Assembly (NCBI RefSeq): GCF_009857595.1
Contig: NZ_WWCU01000007.1
Location: forward strand, 1-64,000
Length of the DNA: 64,000 nt
Reading direction: 5' to 3'
DNA from: Pseudoduganella aquatica
GTDB taxonomy: Bacteria > Pseudomonadota > Gammaproteobacteria > Burkholderiales > Burkholderiaceae_D
The translations under genes were made by a program, and so were the position numbers. This document shows, one piece after another, positions 54,139-64,000 of the stretch. Every line of letters starts with the position of its first letter. Position 1 is the stretch's first letter. Under the pieces are notes generated by a model, which searched no databases, was not told the DNA's origin, and saw nothing but the letters and a program-made list of their open reading frames with translations.

Positions 54139-54295
54139 TATCCTGGTCTGCCCCGTTTGCAAGGGCCCGCTGGAGTACGATAAAAAAGCCCAGGAAATGA
54201 TTTGCCGCGGCGACCGCCTGGCCTACCCGATCCGCGATGGCATCCCCATCATGTGGGCCGATGAGGCCCGTACCCTGCAGGATGCGGTGGAATAA
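54119..54295 (+). CDS. Trm112 family protein (UPF0434, YcaR-like)
   Basis: This 58-residue zinc-ribbon-like protein begins with GTG, giving [21 protein letters not shown], and has the family ending [20 protein letters not shown] and a later Cys in EMICRGD are the likely metal ligands. GGAGA lies upstream of the GTG. It sits between lpxK and kdsB, the standard position of ycaR, and overlaps lpxK. Confidence 0.9.
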   Translation: MDARLLDILVCPVCKGPLEYDKKAQEMICRGDRLAYPIRDGIPIMWADEARTLQDAVE

Positions 54296-54305
54296 GGACG
54301 GAACC

Positions 54306-55067
54306 GTGAGCTTTGTCGTCATTATCCCGGCGCGCCTGGCGTCCACCCGCCTGCCGAACAAGCCGCTGGCCGACCTGGGCGGCAAGCCCATGGTGGTGCG
54401 CGTGGCCGAGCGGGCCGCGCAGGCCGGCGCGGCCCGCATCATCGTCGCCACCGACCATGAGGACATCCGCGCCGCCTGCGAGCAGCACGGCGTGGAGGTG
54501 TGCATGACGCGCGCCGACCATCCTTCCGGCACCGACCGCATCGCCGAGGTGGCGCGCGCGCTGGACCTGGCGCCGGATGCGGTGGTGGTCAATCTGCAGG
54601 GCGACGAGCCGCTGATCGATCCCGCGCTGCTGGCCGCCGCCGCCGCCCGCATCGGCGCCGATGTGCCCATGTCGACCTGCGCCCACCCGCTGCACGAGGC
54701 GGCGGACGCGTTTAACCCGAATGTGGTGAAGGTGGTGCTGGACAAGGCCGGCCGCGCCCTGTACTTCTCGCGCGCCACCATCCCGTGGCATCGCGACGCC
54801 TTCGCCAAGGACAAGAGCGTGCTGCCGGGCGCGGACTCGGCTTACGTGCCGCTGCGCCATATCGGCCTGTACGCCTACCGCAACGATTTCCTGCAGGCCT
54901 ATCCGCAGCTGGCGGTGTCGCCGCTGGAGTCCATCGAGGCGCTGGAGCAGCTGCGCGTGCTGTGGCACGGCTATCCGATCGCGGTGCATGTGACCGACGC
55001 GGCCCCCGCCGCCGGGGTCGATACGCCGGAAGACCTGGAGCGCGTGCGCCGCCATTACGCCGCCTGA
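54306..55067 (+). CDS. kdsB: 3-deoxy-manno-octulosonate cytidylyltransferase
   Basis: This 253-residue enzyme makes CMP-Kdo for lipopolysaccharide core synthesis. The N-terminal nucleotide motif is [32 protein letters not shown] holds the metal-binding Asp. The C-terminal [12 protein letters not shown] is typical. The start is GTG after AAGGACGG. It is in an operon with lpxK and the Trm112 gene. Confidence 0.93.
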   Translation: MSFVVIIPARLASTRLPNKPLADLGGKPMVVRVAERAAQAGAARIIVATDHEDIRAACEQHGVEVCMTRADHPSGTDRIAEVARALDLAPDAVVVNLQGDEPLIDPALLAAAAARIGADVPMSTCAHPLHEAADAFNPNVVKVVLDKAGRALYFSRATIPWHRDAFAKDKSVLPGADSAYVPLRHIGLYAYRNDFLQAYPQLAVSPLESIEALEQLRVLWHGYPIAVHVTDAAPAAGVDTPEDLERVRRHYAA

Positions 55068-55207
55068 TCCGCCCCGGCCGCCGGGCCGCGAGGCGGATTG
55101 CCCACGCTTTTTTCTTTTCCTTGACTCTTTCGTGTTTTTGGCATGCCAAATCGTCCACAAACTGGCGTCAGGCGGGCGTTTTGTGGTAAGTTTCGTGACG
55201 AAGGTAG

Positions 55208-55924
<717 letters not shown>

Positions 55925-55954
55925 GCTTCCCGCACCCCGCAGTACCCCTCCGCA

Positions 55955-55974
55955 GGCGGACCCATCGGTCCGCC
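55955..55974 (+). terminator. Weak terminator-like hairpin after adk
   Basis: GGCGGACC and GGTCCGCC pair around CATC, 31 bp after the adk stop. The following sequence TCGTCGTTTCC has only a poor T run. Confidence 0.45.
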
Positions 55975-56092
55975 TCGTCGTTTCCGCCCCTCCCCAAGCT
56001 CTTCAACAAGTTGTTCCAAAGTACAACAGACGGTACGCCTGCGCGCTACTACACTAGACGTGGGGATTCCGTACATCATATGGAGGCAAAAA

Positions 56093-57841
56093 ATGAATAT
56101 GAGAGACTGGAGCATAGGCCGCCGGCTGGCCTTGGGTTTCACGGTGCTGCTGGCAGGGCTGATCTTCAATACCGGCTTCGGCATCTACCGCCTGCAGGGC
56201 AGCGCCGACGCCACCCGCGCCATGATGGAAGTGCCGCTGGCCAAGGAGCGATTGATCTCCGAGTGGTACCGCATCGTCTACGCCGGCATACGCCGCACCA
56301 CCGCCATCGCCAAGAGCAGCGACACTTCGCTGGCCACCTTCTTCGCCGAGGACATCGCGGCCTCCACCAAGCGCGCCCAGGAGCTGATCAAGCAGATCGA
56401 GGTCCTGACCACCGACGAGGATAAAAAACTGATGGCCGACCTGGTCGCGTTCCGCAAGGGCTATGTGGACTCGCGCGACGGCATCAACAAGGCCAAGGCG
56501 GCCGGCAATATGGAGGAGGCGGCCAGGCTGCTGACCAACGTGTACCAGCCCGCCGCCAAGGGCTACGAGGCCATGCTGCAGAAGCTGCTCGAGCACCAGA
56601 ACAAGCAGATCGACGACGCTGCGCGCGAGATCGACGCGGTTACCGCGCAAAGCCGCAATCTCCAGCTGGTGCTGACGGCCTTGACGGTGGCCTTCAGCGT
56701 GGCCTTCGCCTGGTGGCTGTCGACCGGCATTACGCGGCCGATGCGGCAGGCGGTGGACCTGGCCCGCCGCGTGGCCGATGGCGACCTGACCGGCGAGCCG
56801 GGCGGCGGCAACGCGCAGGGCAGCGGCCACGCCAAGGATGAAACCGGACAGCTGCTGCTGGCGCTGGAGGACATGCACCACGGCCTGGTGCGCATCGTGA
56901 GCCAGGTGCGCACCGGCACCGACGCCATCACGGCGGCGTCCGGCGAGATCGCCAGCGGCAACCTGGACCTGTCTTCGCGCACCGAGCAGCAGGCCAGCTC
57001 GCTGGAGGAGACCGCGTCCTCGATGGAGGAGCTGACGTCGACCGTGCGCCAGAACGCGGACAATGCGCGCGAGGCCAACCAGATGGCCATGGCGGCGTCG
57101 GACGTGGCCCGCAAGGGCGGCGAGGCGGTCTCGGACGTGGTGGGCACGATGCAGTCGATCGACGAGTCTTCTCGCAAGATCGTCGATATTATCGGCGTGA
57201 TCGACGGCATAGCGTTCCAGACCAATATCCTGGCGCTGAACGCGGCGGTGGAGGCGGCGCGCGCGGGCGAGCAGGGCAGGGGCTTTGCGGTGGTGGCGTC
57301 CGAGGTGCGCAACCTGGCGCAGCGTTCGGCCGCGGCGGCGCGCGACATCAAGACCCTGATCGGCGATTCGGTCGACAAGGTCGGCGCCGGCACCCGCCAG
57401 GTGGCGCAGGCCGGCGCAACGATGCAGGAGGTTGTGGCCAGCATTGAGCGCGTTACCGTCATCATGGGCGACATTACCCATGCCAGCCAGGAGCAGAGCG
57501 CGGGCATCGACCAGGTGAACGGCGCCATCACGGAAATGGACAACGCCACCCAGCAGAACGCCGCGCTGGTGGAGCAGGCCGCCGCCGCCGCCCAGTCCAT
57601 GCAGGACCAGGCCAGCGAGCTGGCGCTGGCGGTCAGCGTGTTCAAGCTGGACGGCATGGCGCACGGCGCCGCGCCTGCCTCCGCTGCGCGCAAGCCGGCG
57701 GCCCGGCCGGTGGTCAAGGCCGCCGCCAAGCCAGCCGCCAAGCCCGCCGCGCAGCTGGTCCGTCCTGCCCCGGCGGCCAAGGCCGGCCCCGCGCGCAAGC
57801 CCGCCCCTGCCGCCGCCGGCGACGATTGGGAGGAGTTCTGA
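56093..57841 (+). CDS. Methyl-accepting chemotaxis protein with CheR-binding tail
   Basis: This 582-residue receptor has one helix near residues 12-30 ([20 protein letters not shown]), a periplasmic four-helix-bundle sensor to about 190, a second helix ([18 protein letters not shown]), then HAMP. The signalling domain has the hairpin tip [28 protein letters not shown] sequence, seen here as [13 protein letters not shown] then [17 protein letters not shown]. An Ala/Pro/Lys-rich linker leads to the C-terminal WEEF, which fits the xWxxF tether for CheR/CheB. The start has GGAGG 6 nt upstream. Confidence 0.92.
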   Translation: MNMRDWSIGRRLALGFTVLLAGLIFNTGFGIYRLQGSADATRAMMEVPLAKERLISEWYRIVYAGIRRTTAIAKSSDTSLATFFAEDIAASTKRAQELIKQIEVLTTDEDKKLMADLVAFRKGYVDSRDGINKAKAAGNMEEAARLLTNVYQPAAKGYEAMLQKLLEHQNKQIDDAAREIDAVTAQSRNLQLVLTALTVAFSVAFAWWLSTGITRPMRQAVDLARRVADGDLTGEPGGGNAQGSGHAKDETGQLLLALEDMHHGLVRIVSQVRTGTDAITAASGEIASGNLDLSSRTEQQASSLEETASSMEELTSTVRQNADNAREANQMAMAASDVARKGGEAVSDVVGTMQSIDESSRKIVDIIGVIDGIAFQTNILALNAAVEAARAGEQGRGFAVVASEVRNLAQRSAAAARDIKTLIGDSVDKVGAGTRQVAQAGATMQEVVASIERVTVIMGDITHASQEQSAGIDQVNGAITEMDNATQQNAALVEQAAAAAQSMQDQASELALAVSVFKLDGMAHGAAPASAARKPAARPVVKAAAKPAAKPAAQLVRPAPAAKAGPARKPAPAAAGDDWEEF

Positions 57842-57878
57842 CCGGGCGTTCACAAAATCCCCACATTGGAGAAAAATC

Positions 57879-57894
57879 AATTCACGTGTGAATT
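57879..57894. promoter_or_regulatory. Palindrome AATTCACGTGTGAATT upstream of hppA
   Basis: Seven-bp perfect arms (AATTCAC/GTGAATT) surround GT, 38 bp after the receptor gene and 137 bp before hppA. It could be an operator; no regulator is assigned. Confidence 0.4.
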
Positions 57895-58030
57895 GCTTAA
57901 TTTTCCACGTTTGCTGTAGACTCGATATCAACTTCTGTTTTAGCCCGCCAACAACCGGCGGGCGCGTCAGCGCAGTACGCAGTTCGTAAGGCTGTAGTGA
58001 TCGAGCTTGATAACAAACGAAGGGGACAAT

Positions 58031-60145
58031 ATGACAGCAAGCCTTTGGTTCGCGGTAGCCTGCGGCGTGATCGCCGTGGTGTATGGTTTATGGGCGCGCA
58101 GCTGGATTTTGCGGCAGGATGCCGGCAACGCGCGCATGCAGGAAATCGCAACGGCGATCCAGGAGGGCGCCGCCGCCTACCTGGGCAGGCAATACAAGAC
58201 CATCGCCATGGTCGGCATCGTACTGCTGATCGCCATCGGCGTGTTGCTGGACGTGAAAACCGCGCTCGGCTTTCTGATCGGCGCGGTGCTGTCCGGCGCC
58301 TGCGGCTTCATCGGCATGAACGTGTCCGTGCGCGCCAATGTGCGCACCGCGCAGGCCGCCACCAAGGGCATGAACGAAGCGCTCGACGTCGCCTTCCGGG
58401 GCGGCGCCATCACCGGCATGCTGGTGGTGGGCCTGGGCCTGCTGGGCGTGGTGCTGTTCTACGCGCTGCTGACCGGCCTGGCCTCCAACGGCTACCCCAA
58501 TCCCACGCTGACCCCGCACGACGTGATCAAGCCGCTGATCGGCCTGGCCTTCGGCGCTTCGCTGATTTCCATCTTCGCCCGCCTAGGCGGGGGCATCTTC
58601 ACCAAGGGCGCGGACGTGGGCGCCGACCTGGTGGGCAAGGTCGAAGCCGGCATCCCCGAGGATGACCCGCGCAACCCGGCCGTGATCGCCGACAACGTGG
58701 GCGACAACGTCGGCGACTGCGCCGGCATGGCGGCCGACCTGTTCGAAACCTATGTGGTGACCCTGATCGCCACCATGCTGCTGGGCGCGCTGATGATCGT
58801 CAATGCGCCGACCCAGGCCATCGTCTATCCGCTGCTGCTGGGCGCGGTGTCCATCCTCGCGTCCATCGTCGGCTGCTCCATGGTCAAGGCCAAGCCGGGC
58901 AAGAAGATCATGTCGGCGCTGTACACCGGGCTGTGGTGGGCGGCGGGCCTGTCGCTGGTGGGCTTTGCCGCCGTCACCTGGCAGGTATGGCCGGACGACG
59001 CCATGCGCTACAAGATGATGGGCTCGACCGTGGTCGGCATCGTGCTGACCGGGCTCATGGTCTACATCACCGAGTACTACACCGGCACCGACTTCCATCC
59101 GGTGCGCCACATCGCCGAGGCTTCCACCACCGGGCACGGCACCAACATCATCGCCGGGCTGGGCGTGTCCATGAAATCCACCGCCTATCCGGTGCTGGCC
59201 GTGTGCGCGGCCATCCTGGTGTCCTACCAGCTGTCCGGCCTGTACGGCATCGCCATCGCCGCCACGTCCATGCTGTCGATGGCGGGCATTGTGGTGGCGC
59301 TGGACGCCTATGGCCCGATTACCGACAACGCCGGCGGCATCGCCGAAATGTCCGGCATGCCGGATTCGGTGCGCGCCATTACCGATCCGCTGGACGCGGT
59401 GGGCAACACCACCAAGGCCGTCACCAAGGGCTACGCCATCGGCTCGGCCGGCCTGGCTGCGCTGGTGCTGTTCGCCGACTACACGCACGCGCTGGAGTCG
59501 GTGGGCAAGAGCATCACCTTCGACCTGTCCAACCCCATGGTGATCGTGGGCCTGATCATCGGCGGCCTGATACCGTACCTGTTCGGCGCCATGGCGATGG
59601 AGGCGGTGGGCCGCGCGGCGGGCGCCGTGGTGGTGGAGGTGCGGCGCCAGTTCCGCGACATCAAGGGCATCATGGATGGCACCGGCAAGCCGGAATACCA
59701 CAAGGCGGTGGACATGCTGACCGCGTCGGCCATCAAGGAGATGATCGTGCCGTCGCTGCTGCCGGTGCTGGTGCCGGTGCTGGTGGGCATGCTGCTGGGT
59801 TCGGCGGCGTTGGGCGGGCTGCTGATGGGCACCATCATCACCGGCCTGTTCGTGGCCATTTCCATGACCACCGGCGGCGGCGCCTGGGACAACGCCAAGA
59901 AATACATCGAGGACGGCAATTTCGGCGGCAAGGGCTCGGACGCGCACAAGGCGGCCGTCACCGGCGACACCGTGGGCGATCCGTACAAGGATACGGCGGG
60001 GCCGGCGGTCAATCCGCTGATCAAGATCATCAACATCGTGGCGCTGCTGCTGGTGCCGCTGCTGCCTGCGTCGGGCTGGCTGTCGGTCACGCCGCAAGCG
60101 GCACACGCACCGCCAGCGCTGGTGGCGCCCGCGCCGGTACGGTAA
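58031..60145 (+). CDS. hppA: Membrane-bound proton-translocating pyrophosphatase, K+-independent type
   Basis: This 704-residue polytopic enzyme couples hydrolysis of pyrophosphate to proton export. The catalytic region [20 protein letters not shown] and [19 protein letters not shown] is intact. [16 protein letters not shown] carries Lys at the position where K+-dependent enzymes have Ala, so a K+-independent H+ pump is expected. The start at [12 protein letters not shown] has AAGGGGAC upstream; an in-frame ATG eight codons earlier lacks this. Confidence 0.93.
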   Translation: MTASLWFAVACGVIAVVYGLWARSWILRQDAGNARMQEIATAIQEGAAAYLGRQYKTIAMVGIVLLIAIGVLLDVKTALGFLIGAVLSGACGFIGMNVSVRANVRTAQAATKGMNEALDVAFRGGAITGMLVVGLGLLGVVLFYALLTGLASNGYPNPTLTPHDVIKPLIGLAFGASLISIFARLGGGIFTKGADVGADLVGKVEAGIPEDDPRNPAVIADNVGDNVGDCAGMAADLFETYVVTLIATMLLGALMIVNAPTQAIVYPLLLGAVSILASIVGCSMVKAKPGKKIMSALYTGLWWAAGLSLVGFAAVTWQVWPDDAMRYKMMGSTVVGIVLTGLMVYITEYYTGTDFHPVRHIAEASTTGHGTNIIAGLGVSMKSTAYPVLAVCAAILVSYQLSGLYGIAIAATSMLSMAGIVVALDAYGPITDNAGGIAEMSGMPDSVRAITDPLDAVGNTTKAVTKGYAIGSAGLAALVLFADYTHALESVGKSITFDLSNPMVIVGLIIGGLIPYLFGAMAMEAVGRAAGAVVVEVRRQFRDIKGIMDGTGKPEYHKAVDMLTASAIKEMIVPSLLPVLVPVLVGMLLGSAALGGLLMGTIITGLFVAISMTTGGGAWDNAKKYIEDGNFGGKGSDAHKAAVTGDTVGDPYKDTAGPAVNPLIKIINIVALLLVPLLPASGWLSVTPQAAHAPPALVAPAPVR

Positions 60146-60148
60146 GCG

Positions 60149-60190
60149 CAGGGCGGGTTAGGCCGAGGCGCAGCCTTGGCCGTAACCCGC
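60149..60190. repeat. REP-like element, copy 8 (first of an inverted pair)
   Basis: GGGCGGGTTAGGCC and GGCCGTAACCCGC arms lie 4 bp after the hppA stop. Confidence 0.85.
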
Positions 60191-60214
60191 AGGAGCCGCC
60201 GGAGCCGCCGCGCC

Positions 60215-60249
60215 GGCGGGTTACGCGGTTCCCGCTAACCCGCCCTACG
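60215..60249. repeat. REP-like element, copy 9 (second of an inverted pair)
   Basis: GGCGGGTTACGCGG and CCCGCTAACCCGCC arms are followed by CTACG. It is inverted relative to copy 8 and 24 bp away. Confidence 0.88.
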
Positions 60250-60342
60250 GCCTGCGGCGTCCGGTGCCCGGTCCCCGGTCCGCGCGCCAAGGCGGGCCGG
60301 GTGGCGGTATCATGTCCTGTCGCCGCGCTGCGGGAGGATGCC

Positions 60343-60831
60343 ATGAAGACCGTGTTTGCCGCACTGCTGGCCTGCCAGCTCATTTCCCCGGCCGCCGATG
60401 CCCGGCAGCCCGCCGCGCCGCTGCCGCGCGTGGTGCCGGATGCCGCGGGCGGCGAAGCGGCCGCCGAAGCCTTCCGCAGGCTGCCAGTCTGCTCGCTCGC
60501 CCCCGGCGGCAAGAAGCTGCTGGTCGAGCCTTGCCGCCCCGCGCCTTACCGCAACTTCGCCCAGCGCCGCCAGGCGGAGCAAACCGCGCCGCAACCCCGC
60601 TTGGCTCCGCCGCCATCCTCCCAGCCGCTGCCGCAGCTTTCGCGTCCGCCTGCCACCGCCTATGTTCCCGCCCCGGCGGCCCCCGCGCCATCCTCCATCC
60701 GTCCCCTGGGCACGTGCGACGCCGCCGGCTGCCGCGACGCCAGCGGCACCCGCTACCAGGGCACCGGCCCGGTGGTGCTGGACCCGTCCGGCCGTCCCTG
60801 CCGCACGGATGGCCACTGGGTGCAGTGTTGA
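60343..60831 (+). CDS. Small exported proline-rich protein
   Basis: This 162-residue protein of unknown function has a signal peptide (MKTVFAALLACQLISPAADA), a central Pro/Ala/Gln-rich stretch, and a Cys-containing C-terminus (GTCDAAGCRDASGTRYQGTG ... CRTDGHWVQC). The six mature cysteines suggest disulfides. GGGAGG lies upstream of the ATG. The frame is open far upstream through hppA, but only this part has its own start and composition. It is monocistronic. Confidence 0.75.
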   Translation: MKTVFAALLACQLISPAADARQPAAPLPRVVPDAAGGEAAAEAFRRLPVCSLAPGGKKLLVEPCRPAPYRNFAQRRQAEQTAPQPRLAPPPSSQPLPQLSRPPATAYVPAPAAPAPSSIRPLGTCDAAGCRDASGTRYQGTGPVVLDPSGRPCRTDGHWVQC

Positions 60832-60844
60832 GCTACAATTGGCA

Positions 60845-60866
60845 TTTACGCTTACGTAAACGTAAA
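60845..60866. promoter_or_regulatory. LiuR-like operator upstream of the SDR gene
   Basis: A 22-bp near-perfect palindrome built from TTTACG, central TTACGTAA and CGTAAA, with one mismatched pair, lies 37 bp before the SDR start. It resembles the binding motif known for the MerR-family regulator LiuR of branched-chain amino-acid catabolism in proteobacteria. No liuR gene is in the window. Confidence 0.6.
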
Positions 60867-60902
60867 GTATGGTTTTCGCAAAACAACCGGATAGGGGAAG
60901 AC

Positions 60903-61661
60903 ATGCAAATCAAGGACAACGTATTCATCATCACCGGCGGCGCGTCGGGCCTGGGCGCCTCGACTGCGCGCATGATCGTGGACGCGGGCGGCAAGGTGGT
61001 GCTGGCCGATGTGCAGGCCGAAGCCGGCCAGGCGCTGGCTGCCGAATTGAAGGGTGTATTCGTCAAGTGCGACGTCACGTCGGAAGCGGACGGCAAGGCC
61101 GTGGTGGAAGCAGCCGCCGCGCTGGGCACGCTGCGCGGCCTCATCAACTGCGCCGGCGTGGCGCCGGCCGTGAAAACCGTGGGCAAGGACGGCCCGCATC
61201 CGCTGGACGTGTTCCAGCGCACCGTGAACATCAACCTGGTGGGCACCTTCAATATGTGCCGCCTGGCGGCGGACGCCATGGGCAAGACCGAAGCGGCCGA
61301 GCACGGCGAGCGCGGCATCATCATCAACACCGCCTCCGTGGCGGCCTATGACGGCCAGATCGGCCAGGCGGCCTATGGCGCCTCCAAGGCCGCCGTGGTG
61401 GGCCTGACGCTGCCCATGGCGCGCGACCTGTCGCGTAGCGGCATCCGCGTGATGACCATCGCCCCCGGCATCTTCGAAACCCCCATGCTGCTGGGCATGC
61501 CGGCCGAAGTGCAGGACGCGCTGGGCAAGATGGTGCCGTTCCCGCCGCGCCTGGGCAAGCCGTCCGAATACGCCATGCTGGCCAAGTCGATTATCGAAAA
61601 CGTGATGCTGAACGGCGAAACCATCCGCCTGGACGGTGCTATCAGGATGCAACCGAAATAA
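60903..61661 (+). CDS. SDR family 3-hydroxyacyl-CoA dehydrogenase (type II HADH-like)
   Basis: This 252-residue NAD-dependent enzyme has the cofactor motif TGGASGLG near residue 12, Asp at the end of the second strand (VLADVQ), which favours NAD, and YxxxK in YGASKAAV with Ser in NTASVAAYDG. Length and sequence fit the HSD17B10/type II 3-hydroxyacyl-CoA dehydrogenase group that oxidises 2-methyl-3-hydroxybutyryl-CoA and related thioesters. The LiuR-like operator upstream supports a role in isoleucine or fatty-acid degradation. Confidence 0.85.
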   Translation: MQIKDNVFIITGGASGLGASTARMIVDAGGKVVLADVQAEAGQALAAELKGVFVKCDVTSEADGKAVVEAAAALGTLRGLINCAGVAPAVKTVGKDGPHPLDVFQRTVNINLVGTFNMCRLAADAMGKTEAAEHGERGIIINTASVAAYDGQIGQAAYGASKAAVVGLTLPMARDLSRSGIRVMTIAPGIFETPMLLGMPAEVQDALGKMVPFPPRLGKPSEYAMLAKSIIENVMLNGETIRLDGAIRMQPK

Positions 61662-61684
61662 ACTTGCTGTAGGATGCGAAAGTC

Positions 61685-61724
61685 ATCGGGCGCGCAGCCT
61701 TGGTTGCGCGCCCGATTTATTTTT
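61685..61724 (+). terminator. Rho-independent terminator after the SDR gene
   Basis: ATCGGGCGCGCA and TGCGCGCCCGAT form a perfect 12-bp stem with an 8-nt loop, followed by TTATTTTT. It separates the SDR gene from ggt. Confidence 0.88.
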
Positions 61725-61733
61725 GGAGCTTAC

Positions 61734-63509
61734 ATGATCAAGTTGCACGCGCTGGCATTGGCCGCACTGTTGGCCGCACAATCGGCATCCATCGCTTACG
61801 CCCAGGACAGCGCCCAGCGCGCGCCTGAAATCGCCACCGGCTACACCGAGAAAACCGGCGTCGTCGCCGAAAAATACATGGTGGCCTCGGCCAACCCGCA
61901 CGCCTCCGCGGCGGGCTACGAGATGCTCAAGCAGGGCGGCAGCGCGATCGACGCGGCCATCGCCACCCAGCTGATGCTCACGCTGGTCGAGCCGCAGTCG
62001 TCTGGCATAGGCGGCGGCGCCTTCGTGATGCACTTCGACGGCAAGCGCGTGCAGGCTTATGACGGCCGCGAAACCGCGCCTTCGGCCGCGACCGAAAAAC
62101 TGTTCCAGGACGCGAACGGCAAGCCGCTCTCGCGTGAAGCGGGCGTGGTGGGCGGCCGCTCCACCGGCGCGCCCGGCGTGCTGCGCATGCTGGAGCTGGC
62201 GCACAAGGAGCACGGCAAGCTGCCGTGGGCCACGCTGTTCGGCCCCGCCATCAAGCTGGCGGAAAACGGCTTTGCCGTCAGCCCGCGCCTGAACGGCCTG
62301 CTGACCTGGGACAAATACATCTCCCGCGACCCGGTGGCCGCCGCCTATTTCTACGGCCCGGACAAGAAGCCCTGGCCGGTGGGCCACGTGCTGAAGAACC
62401 CCGAGCTGGCGCGCACCCTGCGCGAAGTGGCCAAGGGCGGCGCGGACGCGTTCTACAAGGGCCGCATCGCCGGCGACATCGCCGCCAAGGTGGCGTCGCA
62501 CCCGGGCAATCCCGGCCTGCTGACGGCGGCCGACATAGCCGCCTACCAGGCCAAGCGGCGCGACCCTGTGTGCTCCGACTATAAAACCTGGACCGTGTGC
62601 GGCATGCCGCCGCCGTCTTCCGGCGGCATCGCCATCGCGCAGATGCTGGGCGTGCTCGAGACCAAGGGCATGGAGCGCTACGCGCCGGTGAACGGCCAGC
62701 TGGGCGTGGAAGCCATCCACCTGTTCTCGGAAGCGGGCCGCCTGGCCTACGCCGACCGCGCCCGCTATGTGGCCGACACCGACTTCGTGCCGCTGCCCGG
62801 TAAGGGCGCGGCGGCGCTGCTGGACAAGCACTACCTGCAGCAGCGCGCCTCCCTGATCGGCGAGCGCTCCATGGGCAGTGCGCGCTTTGGCGTGCCGGAC
62901 TCCGTCAATGTGGCCTGGGGCGTGGACAACGCCATCGAAAGCCCGGCCACCTCCCACCTGTCGGTGGCGGACGCCTACGGCAACGTGATCTCCATGACCA
63001 CCTCGGTGGAAGACGCATTCGGCTCGCGCCAGATGGTGGACGGCTTCATCCTGAACAACCAGCTGACCGACTTCTCCTTCGATTCGGTGGACGAGAACGG
63101 TCCCATCGCCAACCGCGTCCAGCCGGGCAAGCGCCCGCGCAGCGCCATGTCGCCCACGCTGGTGTTCGACAAGGCCACCGGCAAGCTGGTGCTGTCGACC
63201 GGTTCGCCGGGCGGCTCGGCCATCATCAACTACGTGGCCAAGGTGCTGGTCGGCACGCTGGACTGGAAGCTGGACGTGCAGCAGGCCATCAGCCTGCCCA
63301 ATTTCGGCAGCCGCAACGGCCCCACCGAGCTGGAAGCGGCGCGCGTGGCGCCGGCCGTGGTGGACGCGCTCAAGGCGCGCGGCCACGAAGTGCGCCAGTA
63401 CGAGCAGAACTCCGGCCTGCAGGGCATCATGCGCGTCACGCGCAACGGCAAGGAAGTGTGGTTTGGCGGCGCCGATCCGCGCCGCGAGGGCGTTGTGCGC
63501 GGCGACTGA
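61734..63509 (+). CDS. ggt: Gamma-glutamyltransferase
   Basis: This 591-residue periplasmic N-terminal-nucleophile hydrolase cleaves the gamma-glutamyl bond of glutathione and related peptides. A signal peptide (LALAALLAAQSASIAYAQ) is followed by the large subunit (GGSAIDAAIATQLMLTLVEP; GIGGGAFVMHFDG; the Arg of DGRETAP). The processing site is PATSHLSVAD, where Thr becomes the nucleophile of the small subunit. GSPGGSAIINYV lies near the end. TGGAGCT is the Shine-Dalgarno. Confidence 0.93.
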   Translation: MIKLHALALAALLAAQSASIAYAQDSAQRAPEIATGYTEKTGVVAEKYMVASANPHASAAGYEMLKQGGSAIDAAIATQLMLTLVEPQSSGIGGGAFVMHFDGKRVQAYDGRETAPSAATEKLFQDANGKPLSREAGVVGGRSTGAPGVLRMLELAHKEHGKLPWATLFGPAIKLAENGFAVSPRLNGLLTWDKYISRDPVAAAYFYGPDKKPWPVGHVLKNPELARTLREVAKGGADAFYKGRIAGDIAAKVASHPGNPGLLTAADIAAYQAKRRDPVCSDYKTWTVCGMPPPSSGGIAIAQMLGVLETKGMERYAPVNGQLGVEAIHLFSEAGRLAYADRARYVADTDFVPLPGKGAAALLDKHYLQQRASLIGERSMGSARFGVPDSVNVAWGVDNAIESPATSHLSVADAYGNVISMTTSVEDAFGSRQMVDGFILNNQLTDFSFDSVDENGPIANRVQPGKRPRSAMSPTLVFDKATGKLVLSTGSPGGSAIINYVAKVLVGTLDWKLDVQQAISLPNFGSRNGPTELEAARVAPAVVDALKARGHEVRQYEQNSGLQGIMRVTRNGKEVWFGGADPRREGVVRGD

Positions 63510-63527
63510 CCCTGCTACTCTTGTCAG

Positions 63528-64000
63528 ATGGGAATGAAAAAGAAAACAGGTCTGGTCCTCTCCGGCGGCGGCGCGCGCGCCGCCTACCAGGTGGGTGTGC
63601 TGCAAGCGATTAACGAGATCCTGTGGGAAGAAGGCTGGCCGCCTTCGCGCAATCCGTTCAACATCATCTGCGGCACATCGGCCGGCGCCATCAACGCCAC
63701 GGCGCTGGCCTGCCGCGCCGACAATTTCAGCGAGGGCGTGCAGAAGCTGCTCGACGTCTGGCAGAACTTCTCGGTGGAGCAGGTCTACCGCGCCGACTCG
63801 CTGGGCGTGATCCGCTCCGGCGCGCGCTGGCTGTCACTGCTGTCCTTCGGCTGGCTGCTGCGCAAGTGGCGCGCTGCGCCGCCGCGCTCCCTGCTCGACA
63901 ACACCCCGCTGGTCAGCCTGCTGCACCGCATGCTGGACCTGCCGCGCCTGGACACGGTGCTGCAGGAGGGCCTGCTGCACGCGCTGGCCGTCACCGCCTC
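63528..64000 (+). CDS. Patatin-like phospholipase (5' part, cut by the window edge)
   Basis: The first 157 codons of a serine acyl hydrolase are visible. The oxyanion-hole glycines are in LVLSGGGARAAYQVGVLQ and the nucleophile Ser is in the GxSxG motif GTSAGA. The catalytic Asp (DGG/DGA) would lie beyond the edge. It starts 18 bp after ggt with MGMKKKTG; the Met two codons later is an alternative. It is probably a lipid acyl hydrolase, possibly co-transcribed with ggt. Confidence 0.88.
   Translation, partial: MGMKKKTGLVLSGGGARAAYQVGVLQAINEILWEEGWPPSRNPFNIICGTSAGAINATALACRADNFSEGVQKLLDVWQNFSVEQVYRADSLGVIRSGARWLSLLSFGWLLRKWRAAPPRSLLDNTPLVSLLHRMLDLPRLDTVLQEGLLHALAVTA

Noticed and set aside
58933..60342. 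Upstream extension of the small exported protein through hppA
   Set aside because: This part is out of frame with the intact pyrophosphatase gene. The real gene starts at 60343 with its own Shine-Dalgarno and signal peptide.

Overview
The window is high-GC chromosomal DNA of a betaproteobacterium, most likely an Oxalobacteraceae member close to Massilia, Duganella or Janthinobacterium. This rests on the Burkholderiales-type order xseA / exbB-exbD-lpxK-Trm112-kdsB-adk, a DUF4148 protein, many large sensory proteins and TonB receptors, and an abundant GGCGGGTTA...TAACCCGCC intergenic repeat. No tRNA, rRNA, CRISPR array, insertion sequence or prophage was seen. Gene density is high and most genes sit in short co-directional operons.

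Layout: 1-5.5 kb holds the end of an unknown gene, a cNMP-domain/thioredoxin-reductase-like flavoprotein, a GNAT acetyltransferase, cysM and a small HTH protein. 4.4-9.5 kb is one overlapping minus-strand operon, moxR-DUF58-tgpA-mltB (ATPase, DUF58, transglutaminase, lytic transglycosylase). 9.6-18.5 kb carries a histone-deacetylase-like hydrolase, a 1000-residue hybrid kinase, an OPT transporter, the GTPase rbgA, a LigB-type dioxygenase, and an M1 peptidase coupled to a membrane protein. 20.7-24.2 kb has a cobalamin riboswitch ahead of a btuB-like receptor, then dsbA and a small membrane protein. 24.3-29.9 kb is an AaeAXB-like efflux operon with its own NodT outer-membrane factor and MarR regulator. 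30-37.6 kb holds a soluble double-sensor CheW protein, an acidic disordered protein, a LysR/SDR divergent pair and a second hybrid kinase. 37.6-41.4 kb is a TRAP transporter (dctPQM) with an unusual large permease. 41.6-50.8 kb has a murein endopeptidase, sodB, a beta-glucoside cluster (LacI, GH1 glucosidase, TonB receptor, glucokinase) and xseA. 51.9-55.9 kb is exbB-exbD-lpxK-Trm112-kdsB-adk. 56-64 kb has a chemoreceptor, the H+-pyrophosphatase hppA, a secreted small protein, an SDR, ggt and the start of a patatin-like phospholipase.

The most striking element is the 1.1-kb gene-free, AT-rich stretch between the divergent xseA and exbB genes. It contains six direct copies of a roughly 95-bp module. 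Each has a TTTA block at -69, an IHF-consensus-like AATCAA-N4-TTR motif at -42, a DnaA-box-like TTRTCCACA at 0 and an inverted weak box TGTGCAGAA at +14. The 27, 42 and 14 bp offsets hold in every complete copy, while the DNA between copies varies. No known replication genes are adjacent, so a DnaA-titrating or DnaA-regulating locus (datA/DARS-like) is a better hypothesis than oriC. This is inference from motif geometry.

Other points: a 9-codon upstream ORF between the riboswitch and btuB, overlapping btuB as ATGA; REP elements that supply the last codons and stop of two genes; a 59-bp perfect hairpin between exbD and lpxK; and several well-formed operators (LacI, LysR, LiuR-like).
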